From: Gammaproteobacteria bacterium
Lineage (GTDB): Bacteria > Pseudomonadota > Gammaproteobacteria > Pseudomonadales > Pseudomonadaceae
Length of the DNA stretch: 59,927 nucleotides
NCBI GenBank assembly: GCA_903970465.1
Contig: CAJCIO010000052.1
Coordinates: 1-59,927, forward strand
Direction of reading: 5' to 3'
In this document: piece after piece, positions 1 through 8,244 of the stretch
Numbering within the stretch: the stretch's first letter is position 1
Layout of the letters: each line of letters begins with the position of its first letter
Made by a program: the position numbers and the translations under genes
The notes under the pieces: model-generated
What the model saw: only the letters and a program-made list of their open reading frames with translations
What the model was told of the DNA's origin: nothing
The model's database searches: none

Positions 1-1
1 G

Positions 2-322
2 CTCGGCGTCAATAATTGCCATTTTTCCATTCTCGACAAGCGCCGCAACATCTGGTGGTTCGATATTCCGGTGGCGCGCTTGCAGATAGGCCAGTACGAG
101 TGGATTCACCTGTTGATGCACGACCCACTGACCGATCGCCTTGTGCACGCCAAGGTGCCGACCAAAGTCATGCGCGAAGGGCTCGAAGGACTGGTGGTGC
201 GCAATGAAGGCAAACGCAAATCGACCGTGAGCTTGGAGTTGAGCGCCGATAAGGATTCATTCCTCAAGGACGTCCGGCCGCTGGGCAGCAATATGAGCTT
301 TGCGCCTTTTGTGCAGGATTGA
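2..322 (+). CDS. 3' end of a conserved hypothetical protein
   Basis: An open frame enters from the left edge and stops at a TGA at 320-322, giving the last ~106 residues of a protein whose start lies outside the window. The visible part is a mixed alpha/beta sequence with a WWFDIP segment, no membrane helix and no signal peptide; it ends in SFAPFVQD. I do not recognise the family and assign no function. A REP inverted pair follows directly, and the next gene is on the other strand, so this is the end of a transcription unit. Confidence 0.6.
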   Translation, partial: LGVNNCHFSILDKRRNIWWFDIPVARLQIGQYEWIHLLMHDPLTDRLVHAKVPTKVMREGLEGLVVRNEGKRKSTVSLELSADKDSFLKDVRPLGSNMSFAPFVQD

Positions 323-355
323 TTCCGGGATTCTGATAGTTGCGCTGTGGCTGAT

Positions 356-446
356 GGCCTCTTCGCGAGCAAGCCTTGCCCCCACAAGTGCCAGCCGCTG
401 CTGAGCCTTGCACTCGTGGGAGCAAGGCTTGCCCGCGAAGGGCTTC
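356..446. repeat. REP pair (REP/BIME element)
   Basis: Two oppositely oriented copies of the GCCTCTTCGCGAGCAAGC / GCTTGCCCGCGAAGGGC type sit about 25 bases apart between two convergent genes. This palindrome family recurs at 6145, 8034, 24820, 42178, 55478 and 59689. It is typical of Pseudomonas intergenic REP elements and may help end transcription from both sides. Confidence 0.85.
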
Positions 447-849
447 ACTCGGTCGCACGCCGAGCGATGAACACGCCGGCCCCTGCGCTCAGCGCCGAGA
501 TGACCACGCCCCAGGCCATATCCAAGGCCACTAGCGCACCGGGCCAGCCCGCCAGCGTCGCCCAATTGCTCAGGTCGTAAGTGCCATAGGCGATCAAACC
601 AAGCAAGGCGCCGCTACTGAGCGCTCGCCCCAGACGCTCGCTGAGCAAACCTGGCAACACCGCAAAATACGCAACACCCAGCGGATACAGCAGATAGAAC
701 AGCAGCGCCGGCAACCCGCGCGGCTGATCGAGCATCAATGGCCCGAGCATGGCCTTGTAGGTAGAGCCCATCAACACCCCGAGCCACAATCCATCGAGGA
801 TGATCAGCGCCAGCAGGGCACCCAGATAGGCAAGCGCGAAACGTTTCAT
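445..849 (-). CDS. DUF2177 family membrane protein
   Basis: The 134-residue protein starts at the ATG at 849 (MKRFALAYLG), which is preceded by an AGAGG ribosome site; a longer frame to 903 lacks such a site. It is strongly hydrophobic with about four predicted membrane helices, and carries the conserved LDGLWLG and YGTYDLSNWATL segments of the DUF2177 family. No biochemical role is known for the family. The last codons touch the REP pair. It appears to be a single-gene unit. Confidence 0.85.
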   Translation of the reverse strand: MKRFALAYLGALLALIILDGLWLGVLMGSTYKAMLGPLMLDQPRGLPALLFYLLYPLGVAYFAVLPGLLSERLGRALSSGALLGLIAYGTYDLSNWATLAGWPGALVALDMAWGVVISALSAGAGVFIARRATE

Positions 850-932
850 GGGGAAGCCTCTGTGCGAAGAATTCTGTGTGAAGACACAAAATGGACATCG
901 CACAATGGCTTTCGCTCAACTCGCGCGCTGGA

Positions 933-1769
933 TCAGCTCAATTCGATGCGATCGGCGTGGATCACGATCTGGCCGTTCTTGTACAACGCCCCGATGGCCT
1001 TCTTGAAGTTGCCCTTGCTGACGCCGAACAGATCGGCGATCACCTGCGGCTCGCTCTTGTCGCTAACGGGCAGACTGCCCTGATTGTCGCGCAACTTGCC
1101 GAGGATCTTCTCGTTCAGGCTGTCCGCCGCCTGGGCGCCCACGGGCTGCAAGCTCAGGGCGATCTTGCCATCGTCGCGCAAGGCCTTGATGTAACCGATC
1201 TCCTGCTTGCCCGAACGGAGGAACTTGAACACCTCGTTCTTGTGGATCAAGCCCCAGTGTTGGTTGTTGATCACTGCCTTGAAGCCCAGATCGCTTTCTT
1301 CGACGACCAGCAACTTCACTTCCTGACCCAGGCTGTAGTTGGCGGGGGCCTTGTCCAGATAGCGGTCCAGGCGCGCGGTAGCGGTGATGCGCCGCGTACG
1401 TTTGTCGAGGTAAACGTGCACCACGCAGTAGTCGCCCTGCTTGAGCTGCCGTTTTTCCTCGGAATACGGCAGCAGCAGATCCTTGGGCAGGCCCCAATCG
1501 AGAAATACGCCGATGCTGTTGATTTCCTTGACCTTGAGGCTGGCGAATTCACCGACCTGAACCTTGGGCTTTTCAGTCGTGGCCAGCAGCTTGTCTTCGC
1601 TGTCGAGGTAGACGAACACGTTGAGCCAGTCCTCGACCTCCGTGGGCGTGTCCTTGGGAATGTACCGGTTGGGCAGCAGGATTTCGCCATCGGCGCCACC
1701 GTCCAGATACAGACCGAAGTCCGTGTGCTTAACCACTTGCAAACTGTTGTAACGCCCAATCAAAGCCAT
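933..1769 (-). CDS. cvfB: S1-like RNA-binding protein, CvfB family
   Basis: A 278-residue soluble protein of the CvfB/YitL family, which in Gram-positive bacteria affects virulence-factor expression and binds RNA. Tandem S1/OB-fold segments cover about residues 1-215 (for example DFGLYLDGG and SIGVFLDWG). The C terminus is a winged-helix module (GVSKGNFKKAIGALYKNG) expected in the family. An in-frame GTG at 1784 would add five residues, but the AGGA motif lies between it and the ATG at 1769, so the ATG is preferred. The family assignment is firm; the role in Pseudomonas is inferred only from homologues. Confidence 0.88.
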   Translation of the reverse strand: MALIGRYNSLQVVKHTDFGLYLDGGADGEILLPNRYIPKDTPTEVEDWLNVFVYLDSEDKLLATTEKPKVQVGEFASLKVKEINSIGVFLDWGLPKDLLLPYSEEKRQLKQGDYCVVHVYLDKRTRRITATARLDRYLDKAPANYSLGQEVKLLVVEESDLGFKAVINNQHWGLIHKNEVFKFLRSGKQEIGYIKALRDDGKIALSLQPVGAQAADSLNEKILGKLRDNQGSLPVSDKSEPQVIADLFGVSKGNFKKAIGALYKNGQIVIHADRIELS

Positions 1770-1931
1770 GCTCAAGATCCTCACTGCGAGGCCGGTATTC
1801 TACCCGAGATCGCTGCCACATGCCTTGCCTGACAAACGGCAACCGTGGCATTCTGGCCCGTTGCGATATTCGGCCACCAGTGACTGGTTATTTCGTGTAC
1901 AATGCCTGGCCAAGTTAATTTTCAAAGGTTA

Positions 1932-2120
1932 ATGGCAGCCATGCGCGTAAAAGCATCCACCACTAAAGCGAAACCAGCTCCGGCCGTCGAGACCAGCGAG
2001 TCGATCAACGAACAGATCGCTGCGTTTCTGAACAAGGGCGGCGAGATCCAGCAGATCGCCAAAGGCGTGAGTGGCCAGACCTTCACCCCTTCGCGTCACA
2101 TCAGCCTCGGCAAGAAGTAA
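1932..2120 (+). CDS. small conserved hypothetical protein
   Basis: A 62-residue basic protein (58-59 if the ATG at 1941, MRVKAS, is used). It has a lysine/alanine-rich N-terminal tail, a middle helix (ESINEQIAAFLNKGGEIQQI) and a C-terminal segment with TFTPSRHISLGKK. The helix plus charged tails looks like a small nucleic-acid or protein-binding factor, but I recognise no characterised family. It stands alone, divergent from the cvfB-like gene. The start is uncertain among 1902, 1932 and 1941, because the best AAGG lies 12 bases before 1932. Confidence 0.65.
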   Translation: MAAMRVKASTTKAKPAPAVETSESINEQIAAFLNKGGEIQQIAKGVSGQTFTPSRHISLGKK

Positions 2121-2378
2121 TCTTTAAGCACCCGAGCCTGAATTGAAGTCAGTGGGTAGCGCCAAGCGCCCACGGCTTCAGGCGATAAACCATCGCCCGT
2201 AGCACCCTCTTCCTCGCGACTCGATGTCGCAGCCTGCCGAGAAATAGACGAGTGGCGCCCATCTGCGAAGTTCAGAGGGTATGCTTTGCACCGTCTAGCT
2301 CGGGCCTTGCCGCCCATTCCCACAGAACGCGCCGGTGCTTGCGCGGGTCCTTGCGTTCGGCATTACACGGAGTAAGAC

Positions 2379-3104
2379 ATGCTCAGAACCCGACTTGTTC
2401 TGACCGCCAGTCTACTGGCCATCCCCTATGCCCACGGGCAGGTTGCCGAGCGCGACCTGGGTGACTTCGATCTCAAGATCGGCACCACGCCAACACGCAG
2501 CATGGCGGCGGGCCTGGTCCAACCGGCGTCAGTCGGTACCCTGCATGGCGGCCTCGACCTGACCCACAACAGTGGCTTCTATGCCGGCCAGTGGTCACCT
2601 AGCGTCGGGCTCACCAGTGACAGCACCCTGGAAATCGACTCCTATGCCGGTTTCAAGCACCCCTTTGACAAGAATCTGGGGATGGGCTACGAAGCGGGCA
2701 TCATCCATTACAGCTATCCCCGCCTCGAAGCCACCGACAGCCATGAGTTCTACGCAGGCCTGAAAGTCCTCGACACGCGCTTCGGCGCCGCCTTCAACCA
2801 GGCCGTCGACAGCCGCAACAGCACCCTCTTCGCCAGCCTGCACGGTTTGCCGCTACTGGATGTCGACATGAGCTTCAAGGTCACCAATCACCAGCTCGAT
2901 TCCCCTTACGTGCTGGGTTCCGGCGCCCAGGTGGTGAGCTTCAATGATTGGTCGCTGCAGCTTTCCAAGCCGTGGAAAGGTCTCAACCTGGACTTCATCT
3001 ACAGCGATTCGAGCCTGCGTGGCGAAGATTGCTCCGCGTATTCGGGGCACAACCCGCAGTGTGAAGGGGTATTTACCGTTCAGGCCGTTCGCGCGTTCTT
3101 TTGA
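2379..3104 (+). CDS. TorF family putative porin (Gcw_chp)
   Basis: A 241-residue outer-membrane protein. A signal peptide (LVLTASLLAIPYAHGQ, cut near residue 21) is followed by alternating beta-strand segments and a C-terminal phenylalanine (AVRAFF), as expected of an outer-membrane barrel. SVGLTSDSTLEIDSYAGF, GYEAGIIHYSYP and the other strands match the family named TorF/Gcw_chp. The substrate is unknown. It is monocistronic; the next gene starts 105 bases later and has an unrelated role. A pair of cysteines near the C terminus (EDCSAYSGHNPQC) could form a periplasmic or loop disulfide. Confidence 0.8.
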   Translation: MLRTRLVLTASLLAIPYAHGQVAERDLGDFDLKIGTTPTRSMAAGLVQPASVGTLHGGLDLTHNSGFYAGQWSPSVGLTSDSTLEIDSYAGFKHPFDKNLGMGYEAGIIHYSYPRLEATDSHEFYAGLKVLDTRFGAAFNQAVDSRNSTLFASLHGLPLLDVDMSFKVTNHQLDSPYVLGSGAQVVSFNDWSLQLSKPWKGLNLDFIYSDSSLRGEDCSAYSGHNPQCEGVFTVQAVRAFF

Positions 3105-3208
3105 TGTTGGCTGATGGCCTCTTTGGCCCCACTACATATTTGGGATCAAGCTGGTATAGGCTGTAACGAACCGATTCAGCCCTTCCACGCCGACACAAGA
3201 CCGCCGCC

Positions 3209-4486
3209 ATGTCCGACCGCCAGATGCCGTCCGCCCTGCGCTTCATGCTTGCCGCACGCCGAATCGAACTGGAAGGCCTTGAAGGGCTCGCTGTGACCTG
3301 CGAGCTCGTCACGCGCATCAGCGAATTGATCCACACCCTCCAACGCGAGCGCGGCTACACCAACCTCTATCTGGCCCAGCTCACCGACGCCCACCGGGTC
3401 TGCCTCGACCACATCAGCGACGAGGCCCTGGAAATAGAACGGGCGGTGCGCGAGCGCTTCGACAGCATGGACCTGGAATCGAACAGTGCGACCGATCGCG
3501 CCCGCCTGTTCAACCGTATCGCCCATGTGCTGCACGGCCTCGACGAGCTGCCCGGCCTGCGACGACGAATTCGCGATCAGATGCTGGAGTCTGGGGATGC
3601 CACAGTAGCCTTCACGCGCATGATCGGCGGTCTGCTGGCCGTGGTGTTCGAAGCCGCCGACACGGCCGTCGATCCGCTCATCACGCGGGTGCTGGTGGCC
3701 ATGTTCAACTTCATGCAGGGCAAAGAACTCGCCGGTCAGGAGCGCGCGAGCGGGGTGGGTGGCTTTTCTCTGGGCTTTTTCGATGCGCCAAGGCGCGATC
3801 GCATGGAGCAACTCGCCCACAGCCAGGAGCGCTGCTTTGAAACCTTCCTCGATTTCGCCGACGATCGAGCGCGCGAGATGTGGTTTGACGCGGCCACCAG
3901 CGACCTCAACGCCAAGCAAGCGCGCATGCGCGCGATGGCGCTGCGTACTTCGGAGAAGGACAAGGTCTCGCCAGCATTGTCCGAGCTGTGGTTCGACGTC
4001 TGCACAGAGCGCATGGATGCCTTCAAGGCCGTCGAAAATCATATTGCCCAGTTGCTCCACAGTAGTTGCCAGCGTGGCATCCAGCAGGCCCGCGCGGACC
4101 TTGACAACCATCGCGAGCTGCTCAAGCGCCTGGGCAGCCTGGAACGCCGCGACGAAAGCGAGTTCAGCAAGCTGTTCAACATCCACGCCAGCGACCTGGG
4201 CGGCGACCGTCAAAGCACCATGGGCCCGCACCTCAACCGCTCGGTGCTGGACATACTGCACGCCCAGACACAGCGACTGGTCACCGCCACCGAGCAATTG
4301 GACGAGGCCCGCGAGGCACTCAACGAACGGCGGGTGGTCGAGCGCGCGAAAAAACTGTTGATGGAGGAATATCAGGTCACTGAAAGCCAGGCCTACGCGC
4401 GCTTGCGCAAGACCGCCATGGAGCGCGGCGAGCGCCTGGTGGACGTTGCACAAAGTCTGCTCAATCTCGCCGCACGGCGGCGCTGA
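3209..4486 (+). CDS. nitrate-sensing NIT-ANTAR antiterminator (NasR-like)
   Basis: The 425-residue protein has an N-terminal all-helical NIT domain (about 40-300; nitrate/nitrite sensing, with ERGYTNLYL at its start) and a C-terminal ANTAR RNA-binding domain (about 365-422; VVERAKKLLMEEYQVTESQA and ARLRKTAMERGERLVDVAQ). This is the architecture of Klebsiella NasR, which binds the nasF leader and prevents termination when nitrate is present. The downstream nrt genes are preceded by a strong leader terminator at 4702-4757, which is the expected target. The start ATG follows a short, weak ribosome site. Family and context agree well; ligand and RNA binding are inferred. Confidence 0.9.
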   Translation: MSDRQMPSALRFMLAARRIELEGLEGLAVTCELVTRISELIHTLQRERGYTNLYLAQLTDAHRVCLDHISDEALEIERAVRERFDSMDLESNSATDRARLFNRIAHVLHGLDELPGLRRRIRDQMLESGDATVAFTRMIGGLLAVVFEAADTAVDPLITRVLVAMFNFMQGKELAGQERASGVGGFSLGFFDAPRRDRMEQLAHSQERCFETFLDFADDRAREMWFDAATSDLNAKQARMRAMALRTSEKDKVSPALSELWFDVCTERMDAFKAVENHIAQLLHSSCQRGIQQARADLDNHRELLKRLGSLERRDESEFSKLFNIHASDLGGDRQSTMGPHLNRSVLDILHAQTQRLVTATEQLDEAREALNERRVVERAKKLLMEEYQVTESQAYARLRKTAMERGERLVDVAQSLLNLAARRR

Positions 4487-4499
4487 AGCGACCAAGGTT

Positions 4500-4536
4500 T
4501 GCGCCGTTGAAGTGCAGCGTGCTCCCGCAGCGTGCG
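4500..4536 (+). promoter_or_regulatory. two NtrC-like enhancer sites
   Basis: Two 17-base imperfect dyads, 4500-4516 and 4520-4536, fit the NtrC consensus TGCACCANNNTGGTGCA at 10 and 9 of its 14 defined positions. Their centres are 20 bases apart, about two helical turns. They lie roughly 155 and 135 bases before the predicted start of transcription, which is a usual distance for a sigma-54 enhancer. They start just after the stop codon of the regulator gene. Confidence 0.55.
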
Positions 4537-4634
4537 CCGCAACCAAGACCGACAGCTCGTCAAAGATCCTCCCTACGCATTCCAATCCCCTGATTTCAAA
4601 GGTTTAGATTCAGAAAATCCGTCCATCTCCGATG

Positions 4635-4651
4635 CTGGCACATATTCTGCT
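4635..4651 (+). promoter_or_regulatory. sigma-54 (RpoN) promoter of nrt operon
   Basis: CTGGCACATATTCTGCT matches the -24/-12 consensus YTGGCACRNNNNTTGCW with one mismatch. The invariant GG (4637-4638) and GC (4649-4650) are separated by the required ten bases. Transcription would start near 4662, giving a ~120-base leader before nrtA. Confidence 0.75.
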
Positions 4652-4662
4652 TAGTGTTGATC

Positions 4663-4682
4663 AGGCCATCCAACACGGGCCT
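4663..4682 (+). promoter_or_regulatory. leader hairpin, candidate ANTAR target
   Basis: AGGCC (4663-4667) and GGCCT (4678-4682) enclose a ten-base loop at the very start of the predicted leader transcript, before the terminator. The position matches the regulator-binding hairpin of the Klebsiella nasF leader, but I do not see the paired hexaloops with A1/G4 clearly, so the call is tentative. Confidence 0.35.
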
Positions 4683-4701
4683 CTCAATCGGATACAGGAC
4701 A

Positions 4702-4757
4702 ACGGCGTCCACTCTTCTTGCGGCAGCAATGCCCATCAGAGTGGTCGCCGTTTTTTT
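4702..4757 (+). terminator. leader terminator (attenuator) before nrtA
   Basis: ACGGCGTCCACTCT pairs with AGAGTGGTCGCCGT: 7 plus 6 base pairs around one T.T mismatch, followed by seven T residues. It lies 27 bases before nrtA, inside the leader, so read-through must be regulated. The NIT-ANTAR protein encoded just upstream is the likely antiterminator. Confidence 0.85.
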
Positions 4758-4783
4758 ATGCGCGTCATTTGGGGAAATCGACG

Positions 4784-6115
4784 ATGGATGACACACCTTT
4801 CAGTGCAGCAGATGTACTACACGATGCCCCGCGGCGCACCTTTCTCAAGCAATCCCTGGGCGTACTCGGCGCCGGCGCAGCACTGACCCTGCTGCCGGCG
4901 GGCCTGCAGTCGAAGGTCTGGGCAGCCGGGGGCGATGCCCCGGAAACCACCAAGGCCAAACTGGGCTTCATCGCTCTTACCGACGCCGCGCCATTGTTTG
5001 TTGCCGATGAAAAGGGCCTGTTCGCCAAACACGGCATGACCGAAGTCGAAATCCTCAAACAAACCTCCTGGGGCACCACCCGCGACAACCTGGTGCTCGG
5101 CTCGGCGGCTAACGGCATCGATGGCGCGCACCTGCTGACGCCCATGGCGTACCTGATGAGCACCGGCAAGATCACCACCAACAACCAGCCGGTGCCGATT
5201 TCCATCCTCGCGCGCCTCAACCTGGCCGGCCAGTGCATCTCGGTGGGCGAGGAATACTCGACGCTCAAACTCGGGACCGACTCGGGCCCGTTCAAGGCGG
5301 CCCTGCTGGCCAAGAAAGCCGCCGGCAAAACCGTCAACGCCGCAGTGACCTTCCCCGGTGGCAACCACGACCTGTGGATGCGCTACTGGCTCGCCGCTGG
5401 CGGCATCGACCCCAACAAGGATGTCGCGACCATCGTCGTGCCGCCGCCGCAGATGGTCGCCAACATGAAAGTCGGCACCATGGATACCTTCTGCGTCTGT
5501 GAGCCGTGGAACTCGCAGCTGGTCAATCAGAAGATCGGCTACACCGCCAATACCACCGGCGAGCTGTGGGACAAGCATCCGGAAAAGGCGTTCGCCCTGC
5601 GCTCGGACTATGTCGCCGCCAACCCCAATGCCGCCAAGGCGCTGCTCAAGGCCATCATGGAAGCGCAGATGTTCTGCGAAAAACCGGAGAACAAGGACGA
5701 GGTGGCGCAGATCTGCGCCAAGCGCCGCTGGATCAACGCCCCGGTCGAAGACATCGCCTCGCGCATGAAAGGTACATTCGTCTACGGCACGGGCAAGGTG
5801 GTAGAAAACAGCCCGTTCATAATGCGCTACTGGGATGACCACGCCTCCTACCCGTTCAAGAGCCACGACCTGTGGTTCCTCACCGAGAACCAGCGGTGGG
5901 GTTACCTGCCGCAGAACCTCGATACCCAAGCACTGATCGACAAGGTCAACCGCGAGGACATCTGGCGCACTGCGGCCGCTGAACTGAACCTTTCTGCCGA
6001 ATTGATCCCGGCGTCGACCTCCCGCGGCATCGAGACCTTTTTCGATGGCAAGCAGTTCGACCCACAGAACCCCAAGGCCTACCTCGATAGCTTGGCGATA
6101 AAGGCGCTGGTGTGA
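4784..6115 (+). CDS. nrtA: nitrate ABC transporter substrate-binding protein NrtA
   Basis: A 443-residue protein of the CmpA/NrtA family that captures nitrate (and probably nitrite) in the periplasm. The N terminus has a Tat signal with RRTFLK at about residues 17-22 and a hydrophobic stretch ending in a WAAGGD region, so it is likely exported folded. The following segment (KLGFIALTDAAPLFVADEKG) is the typical start of the nitrate-binding fold. The ATG at 4784 has GGGGA eight bases upstream; a longer frame from 4718 would begin inside the terminator hairpin and is rejected. It is the first gene of the nrt operon and lies directly behind the sigma-54/antitermination leader. Confidence 0.92.
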   Translation: MDDTPFSAADVLHDAPRRTFLKQSLGVLGAGAALTLLPAGLQSKVWAAGGDAPETTKAKLGFIALTDAAPLFVADEKGLFAKHGMTEVEILKQTSWGTTRDNLVLGSAANGIDGAHLLTPMAYLMSTGKITTNNQPVPISILARLNLAGQCISVGEEYSTLKLGTDSGPFKAALLAKKAAGKTVNAAVTFPGGNHDLWMRYWLAAGGIDPNKDVATIVVPPPQMVANMKVGTMDTFCVCEPWNSQLVNQKIGYTANTTGELWDKHPEKAFALRSDYVAANPNAAKALLKAIMEAQMFCEKPENKDEVAQICAKRRWINAPVEDIASRMKGTFVYGTGKVVENSPFIMRYWDDHASYPFKSHDLWFLTENQRWGYLPQNLDTQALIDKVNREDIWRTAAAELNLSAELIPASTSRGIETFFDGKQFDPQNPKAYLDSLAIKALV

Positions 6116-6144
6116 CCCAGCCATGAATTTTGCGGCGAATCCTA

Positions 6145-6218
6145 TGGCCTCTTCGCAGCCAAGCCTTGCCCCCACAGCCGTGCACTTGCAGGAGCAAAGC
6201 TTGCTCGAGAAGAGGCCC
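6145..6218. repeat. REP pair between nrtA and nrtB
   Basis: TGGCCTCTTCGCAGCCAAGC and its inverted partner GCTTGCTCGAGAAGAGGCCC form a REP pair inside the operon, in the 150-base gap between nrtA and nrtB. Intra-operon REPs often stabilise the upstream message, which would favour the binding protein over the membrane parts. Confidence 0.8.
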
Positions 6219-6266
6219 GCAGACTCAGTGCAAAACACCGTTATTCACGCATCATTGGAGGCATCC

Positions 6267-7142
6267 ATGAACGCAGATGCAAAACTACCCAAGGCCATCG
6301 GTCACCCGCTGGAGCCCAAGCCCGTTACCCCGCGCCCGATGCCCAACTGGCTCAAGCGCCTGCGCACGGCCTTGCTGCAAAATGTCATACCGCCCCTGGT
6401 GATCGCCACACTGCTGCTGTGCTTCTGGCAACTGCTGTGCAGCGCCAAGGGCTCGGCGTTGCCGCCACCCACGCAAGTGATCAGCGACACCTGGGAGCTG
6501 ATCGTCAATCCGTTCTTCAACAACGGCGGCAACGATGTCGGCATGGCCTGGCAACTGCTCGCCAGCCTCAAGCGCGTCGCCTATGGCTACTTGCTTGCAG
6601 TAGTGGCCGGCATCAGCCTGGGCGTGCTGGTCGGGCAATCGAGCTGGGCGATGCGCGGCCTGGATCCATTGTTCCAGATCCTGCGCACCGTGCCGCCGCT
6701 GGCCTGGTTGCCGCTGTCGCTGGCAGGCTTCAAGGACAGTCACCCGTCGGCCATCTTCGTGATTTTCATCACGGCCATCTGGCCGATCATCATCAATACC
6801 TCGGTGGGCGTGCGCAATATTCCCGAGGACTATCGCAACGTCGCCAAGGTGCTGCGCCTCAATGGTATCGAGTACTTCGTCAAGATCATGCTGCCGGCCG
6901 CCGCGCCGTACATCTTCTCCGGGCTGCGCATCGGCGTAGGCCTCTCGTGGCTGGCGATCATCGCCGCCGAAATGCTCATCGGCGGCGTAGGCATCGGCTT
7001 TTTCATCTGGGATGCGTGGAACGCCTCGCGCATCAGCGACATCATCCTCGCGCTGTTCTACGTCGGGATCGTCGGCTTCTGCCTCGATCGCCTGGTCGCC
7101 CTCGTGGGCCAACTGGTCACCCGCGGTACATCCGCCAGCTAA
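6267..7142 (+). CDS. nrtB: nitrate ABC transporter permease NrtB
   Basis: A 291-residue inner-membrane permease of the NrtB/SsuC/TauC type with about six membrane helices. A cytoplasmic, proline-rich N terminus of ~45 residues precedes the first helix. The EAA-like loop is seen in YRNVAKVLRLNGIEYFVKIM around residue 190. The ATG at 6267 has GGAGG six bases before it; the frame upstream to 6123 runs through the REP repeat and is not used. It pairs with the ATPase that begins 13 bases after its stop. Confidence 0.92.
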   Translation: MNADAKLPKAIGHPLEPKPVTPRPMPNWLKRLRTALLQNVIPPLVIATLLLCFWQLLCSAKGSALPPPTQVISDTWELIVNPFFNNGGNDVGMAWQLLASLKRVAYGYLLAVVAGISLGVLVGQSSWAMRGLDPLFQILRTVPPLAWLPLSLAGFKDSHPSAIFVIFITAIWPIIINTSVGVRNIPEDYRNVAKVLRLNGIEYFVKIMLPAAAPYIFSGLRIGVGLSWLAIIAAEMLIGGVGIGFFIWDAWNASRISDIILALFYVGIVGFCLDRLVALVGQLVTRGTSAS

Positions 7143-7154
7143 GGAGCACCGCCC

Positions 7155-8003
7155 ATGGGCACACGTTATCTGAGCATCGAAAACGTCGACAAATACTTCG
7201 AGCGCGACGGCGTCAGCAGTCAGGTGCTGAGCGGCGTCAACCTGGATATAGATCGCGGCGAATACATCTCCATCATCGGCCACTCGGGGTGCGGCAAGTC
7301 GACGGTATTGAACATCGTCGCCGGGCTGTTGCAGGCCAGCAGCGGCGCGGTGATCCTTGATGGCCGCGAAGTGCACTCGCCCGGCCCGGATCGCAGCCTG
7401 GTTTTCCAGAACCACTCGCTGCTGCCATGGCTGACGGTGTACGAAAACGTCTCGCTGGCGGTCAACAAGGTGTTCAAGTCGAGCAAGACCAAAGCCGAAC
7501 GCCACGAATGGACCCTGCACAACCTGGAAATGGTCAGCATGGGCCATGCGTTGCACAAGCGCCCGAGCGAGATTTCCGGCGGCATGAAGCAGCGCGTCGG
7601 CATCGCCCGCGCCATCGCCATGCAGCCCAAGGTGCTGCTGCTCGACGAGCCGTTCGGCGCCCTCGACGCCCTGACCCGCGCGCATCTGCAGGATGAAGTG
7701 ATGCGGATTCAAGGCGAACTGCGCAACACGGTGATGATGATCACCCACGACGTCGATGAGGCCGTGCTGCTGTCCGATCGCATCGTGATGATGACCAACG
7801 GCCCGGCGGCCACCATCGGCGAGATTCTCAGCATCGACCTGCCGCGCCCGCGTAACCGCATCGAATTGGCGGACGATCCGTTGTACAACCAGTATCGTCA
7901 TGCGGTGCTGAGCTTTTTGTATGAAAAGCAGCGCAAGGTGGAGGATCTGGGAGCCCGGCGCTCTATCGCCCCGGCGGCAGTCAAGGACCAGGCCCGGGCT
8001 TGA
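7155..8003 (+). CDS. nrtD: nitrate ABC transporter ATPase (NrtD type)
   Basis: A 282-residue single-domain ABC ATPase that powers nitrate uptake. Walker A is GHSGCGKST (near residue 43), the signature is ISGGMKQRVGIARA, and Walker B is VLLLDEPFGALD followed by the H-loop in MMITHDVDEAVLLSDR. It lacks the extra C-terminal binding domain of cyanobacterial NrtC, so it is NrtD-like. Thirteen bases separate it from nrtB, with GGAGC as ribosome site. No nitrate or nitrite reductase genes follow; the next gene is an MscS-type channel beyond a REP pair. Confidence 0.92.
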   Translation: MGTRYLSIENVDKYFERDGVSSQVLSGVNLDIDRGEYISIIGHSGCGKSTVLNIVAGLLQASSGAVILDGREVHSPGPDRSLVFQNHSLLPWLTVYENVSLAVNKVFKSSKTKAERHEWTLHNLEMVSMGHALHKRPSEISGGMKQRVGIARAIAMQPKVLLLDEPFGALDALTRAHLQDEVMRIQGELRNTVMMITHDVDEAVLLSDRIVMMTNGPAATIGEILSIDLPRPRNRIELADDPLYNQYRHAVLSFLYEKQRKVEDLGARRSIAPAAVKDQARA

Positions 8004-8033
8004 AGGACGATGGCACAGAGTGTATCGATGATC

Positions 8034-8108
8034 GGGCCTCTTCACCGCCGAACGCGCCCTCTTGCTCCCACCGCCTGTGGGAGCAACGCTTGCTCGCGAA
8101 GACGCCGG
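8034..8108. repeat. REP element after nrtD
   Basis: GGGCCTCTTCACCGCCGAACG and the inverted TTGCTCGCGAAGACGCCGGG flank a TTGCTCCCACCGCCTGTGGGAGCAA hairpin. It marks the end of the nrt operon and is the same family as the REP at 356. Confidence 0.75.
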
Positions 8109-8244
8109 GGAATTCTGCGCAGGACCACAGCATGACCTGGGGCCTCCAACATACGGTCACACTCTTTGGGCCCTCAGCGCATGGCATCGACGACCGTGTC
8201 TGCGCTTTAATAGCCGCCCTATCGAGCGACGGCGCTGCCCCATC

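Noticed and set aside
3176..4585. 469-residue minus-strand frame opposite the NIT-ANTAR gene
   Set aside because: Antisense to a clear gene; composition (Ala, Gln, His rich) is that of a GC-driven shadow.
4654..4676. GTGTTGAT-CAGGCC-ATCCAACAC hairpin with a hexaloop, resembling an ANTAR P1 stem
   Set aside because: It overlaps the predicted transcription start (~4662), so its 5' half would not be in the RNA; the loop also lacks the A1 of the ANTAR pattern.
8062..8244. N-terminal extension of the MscS-like gene
   Set aside because: The extra codons run through a REP element and have no ribosome site; the ATG at 8245 gives the expected length.
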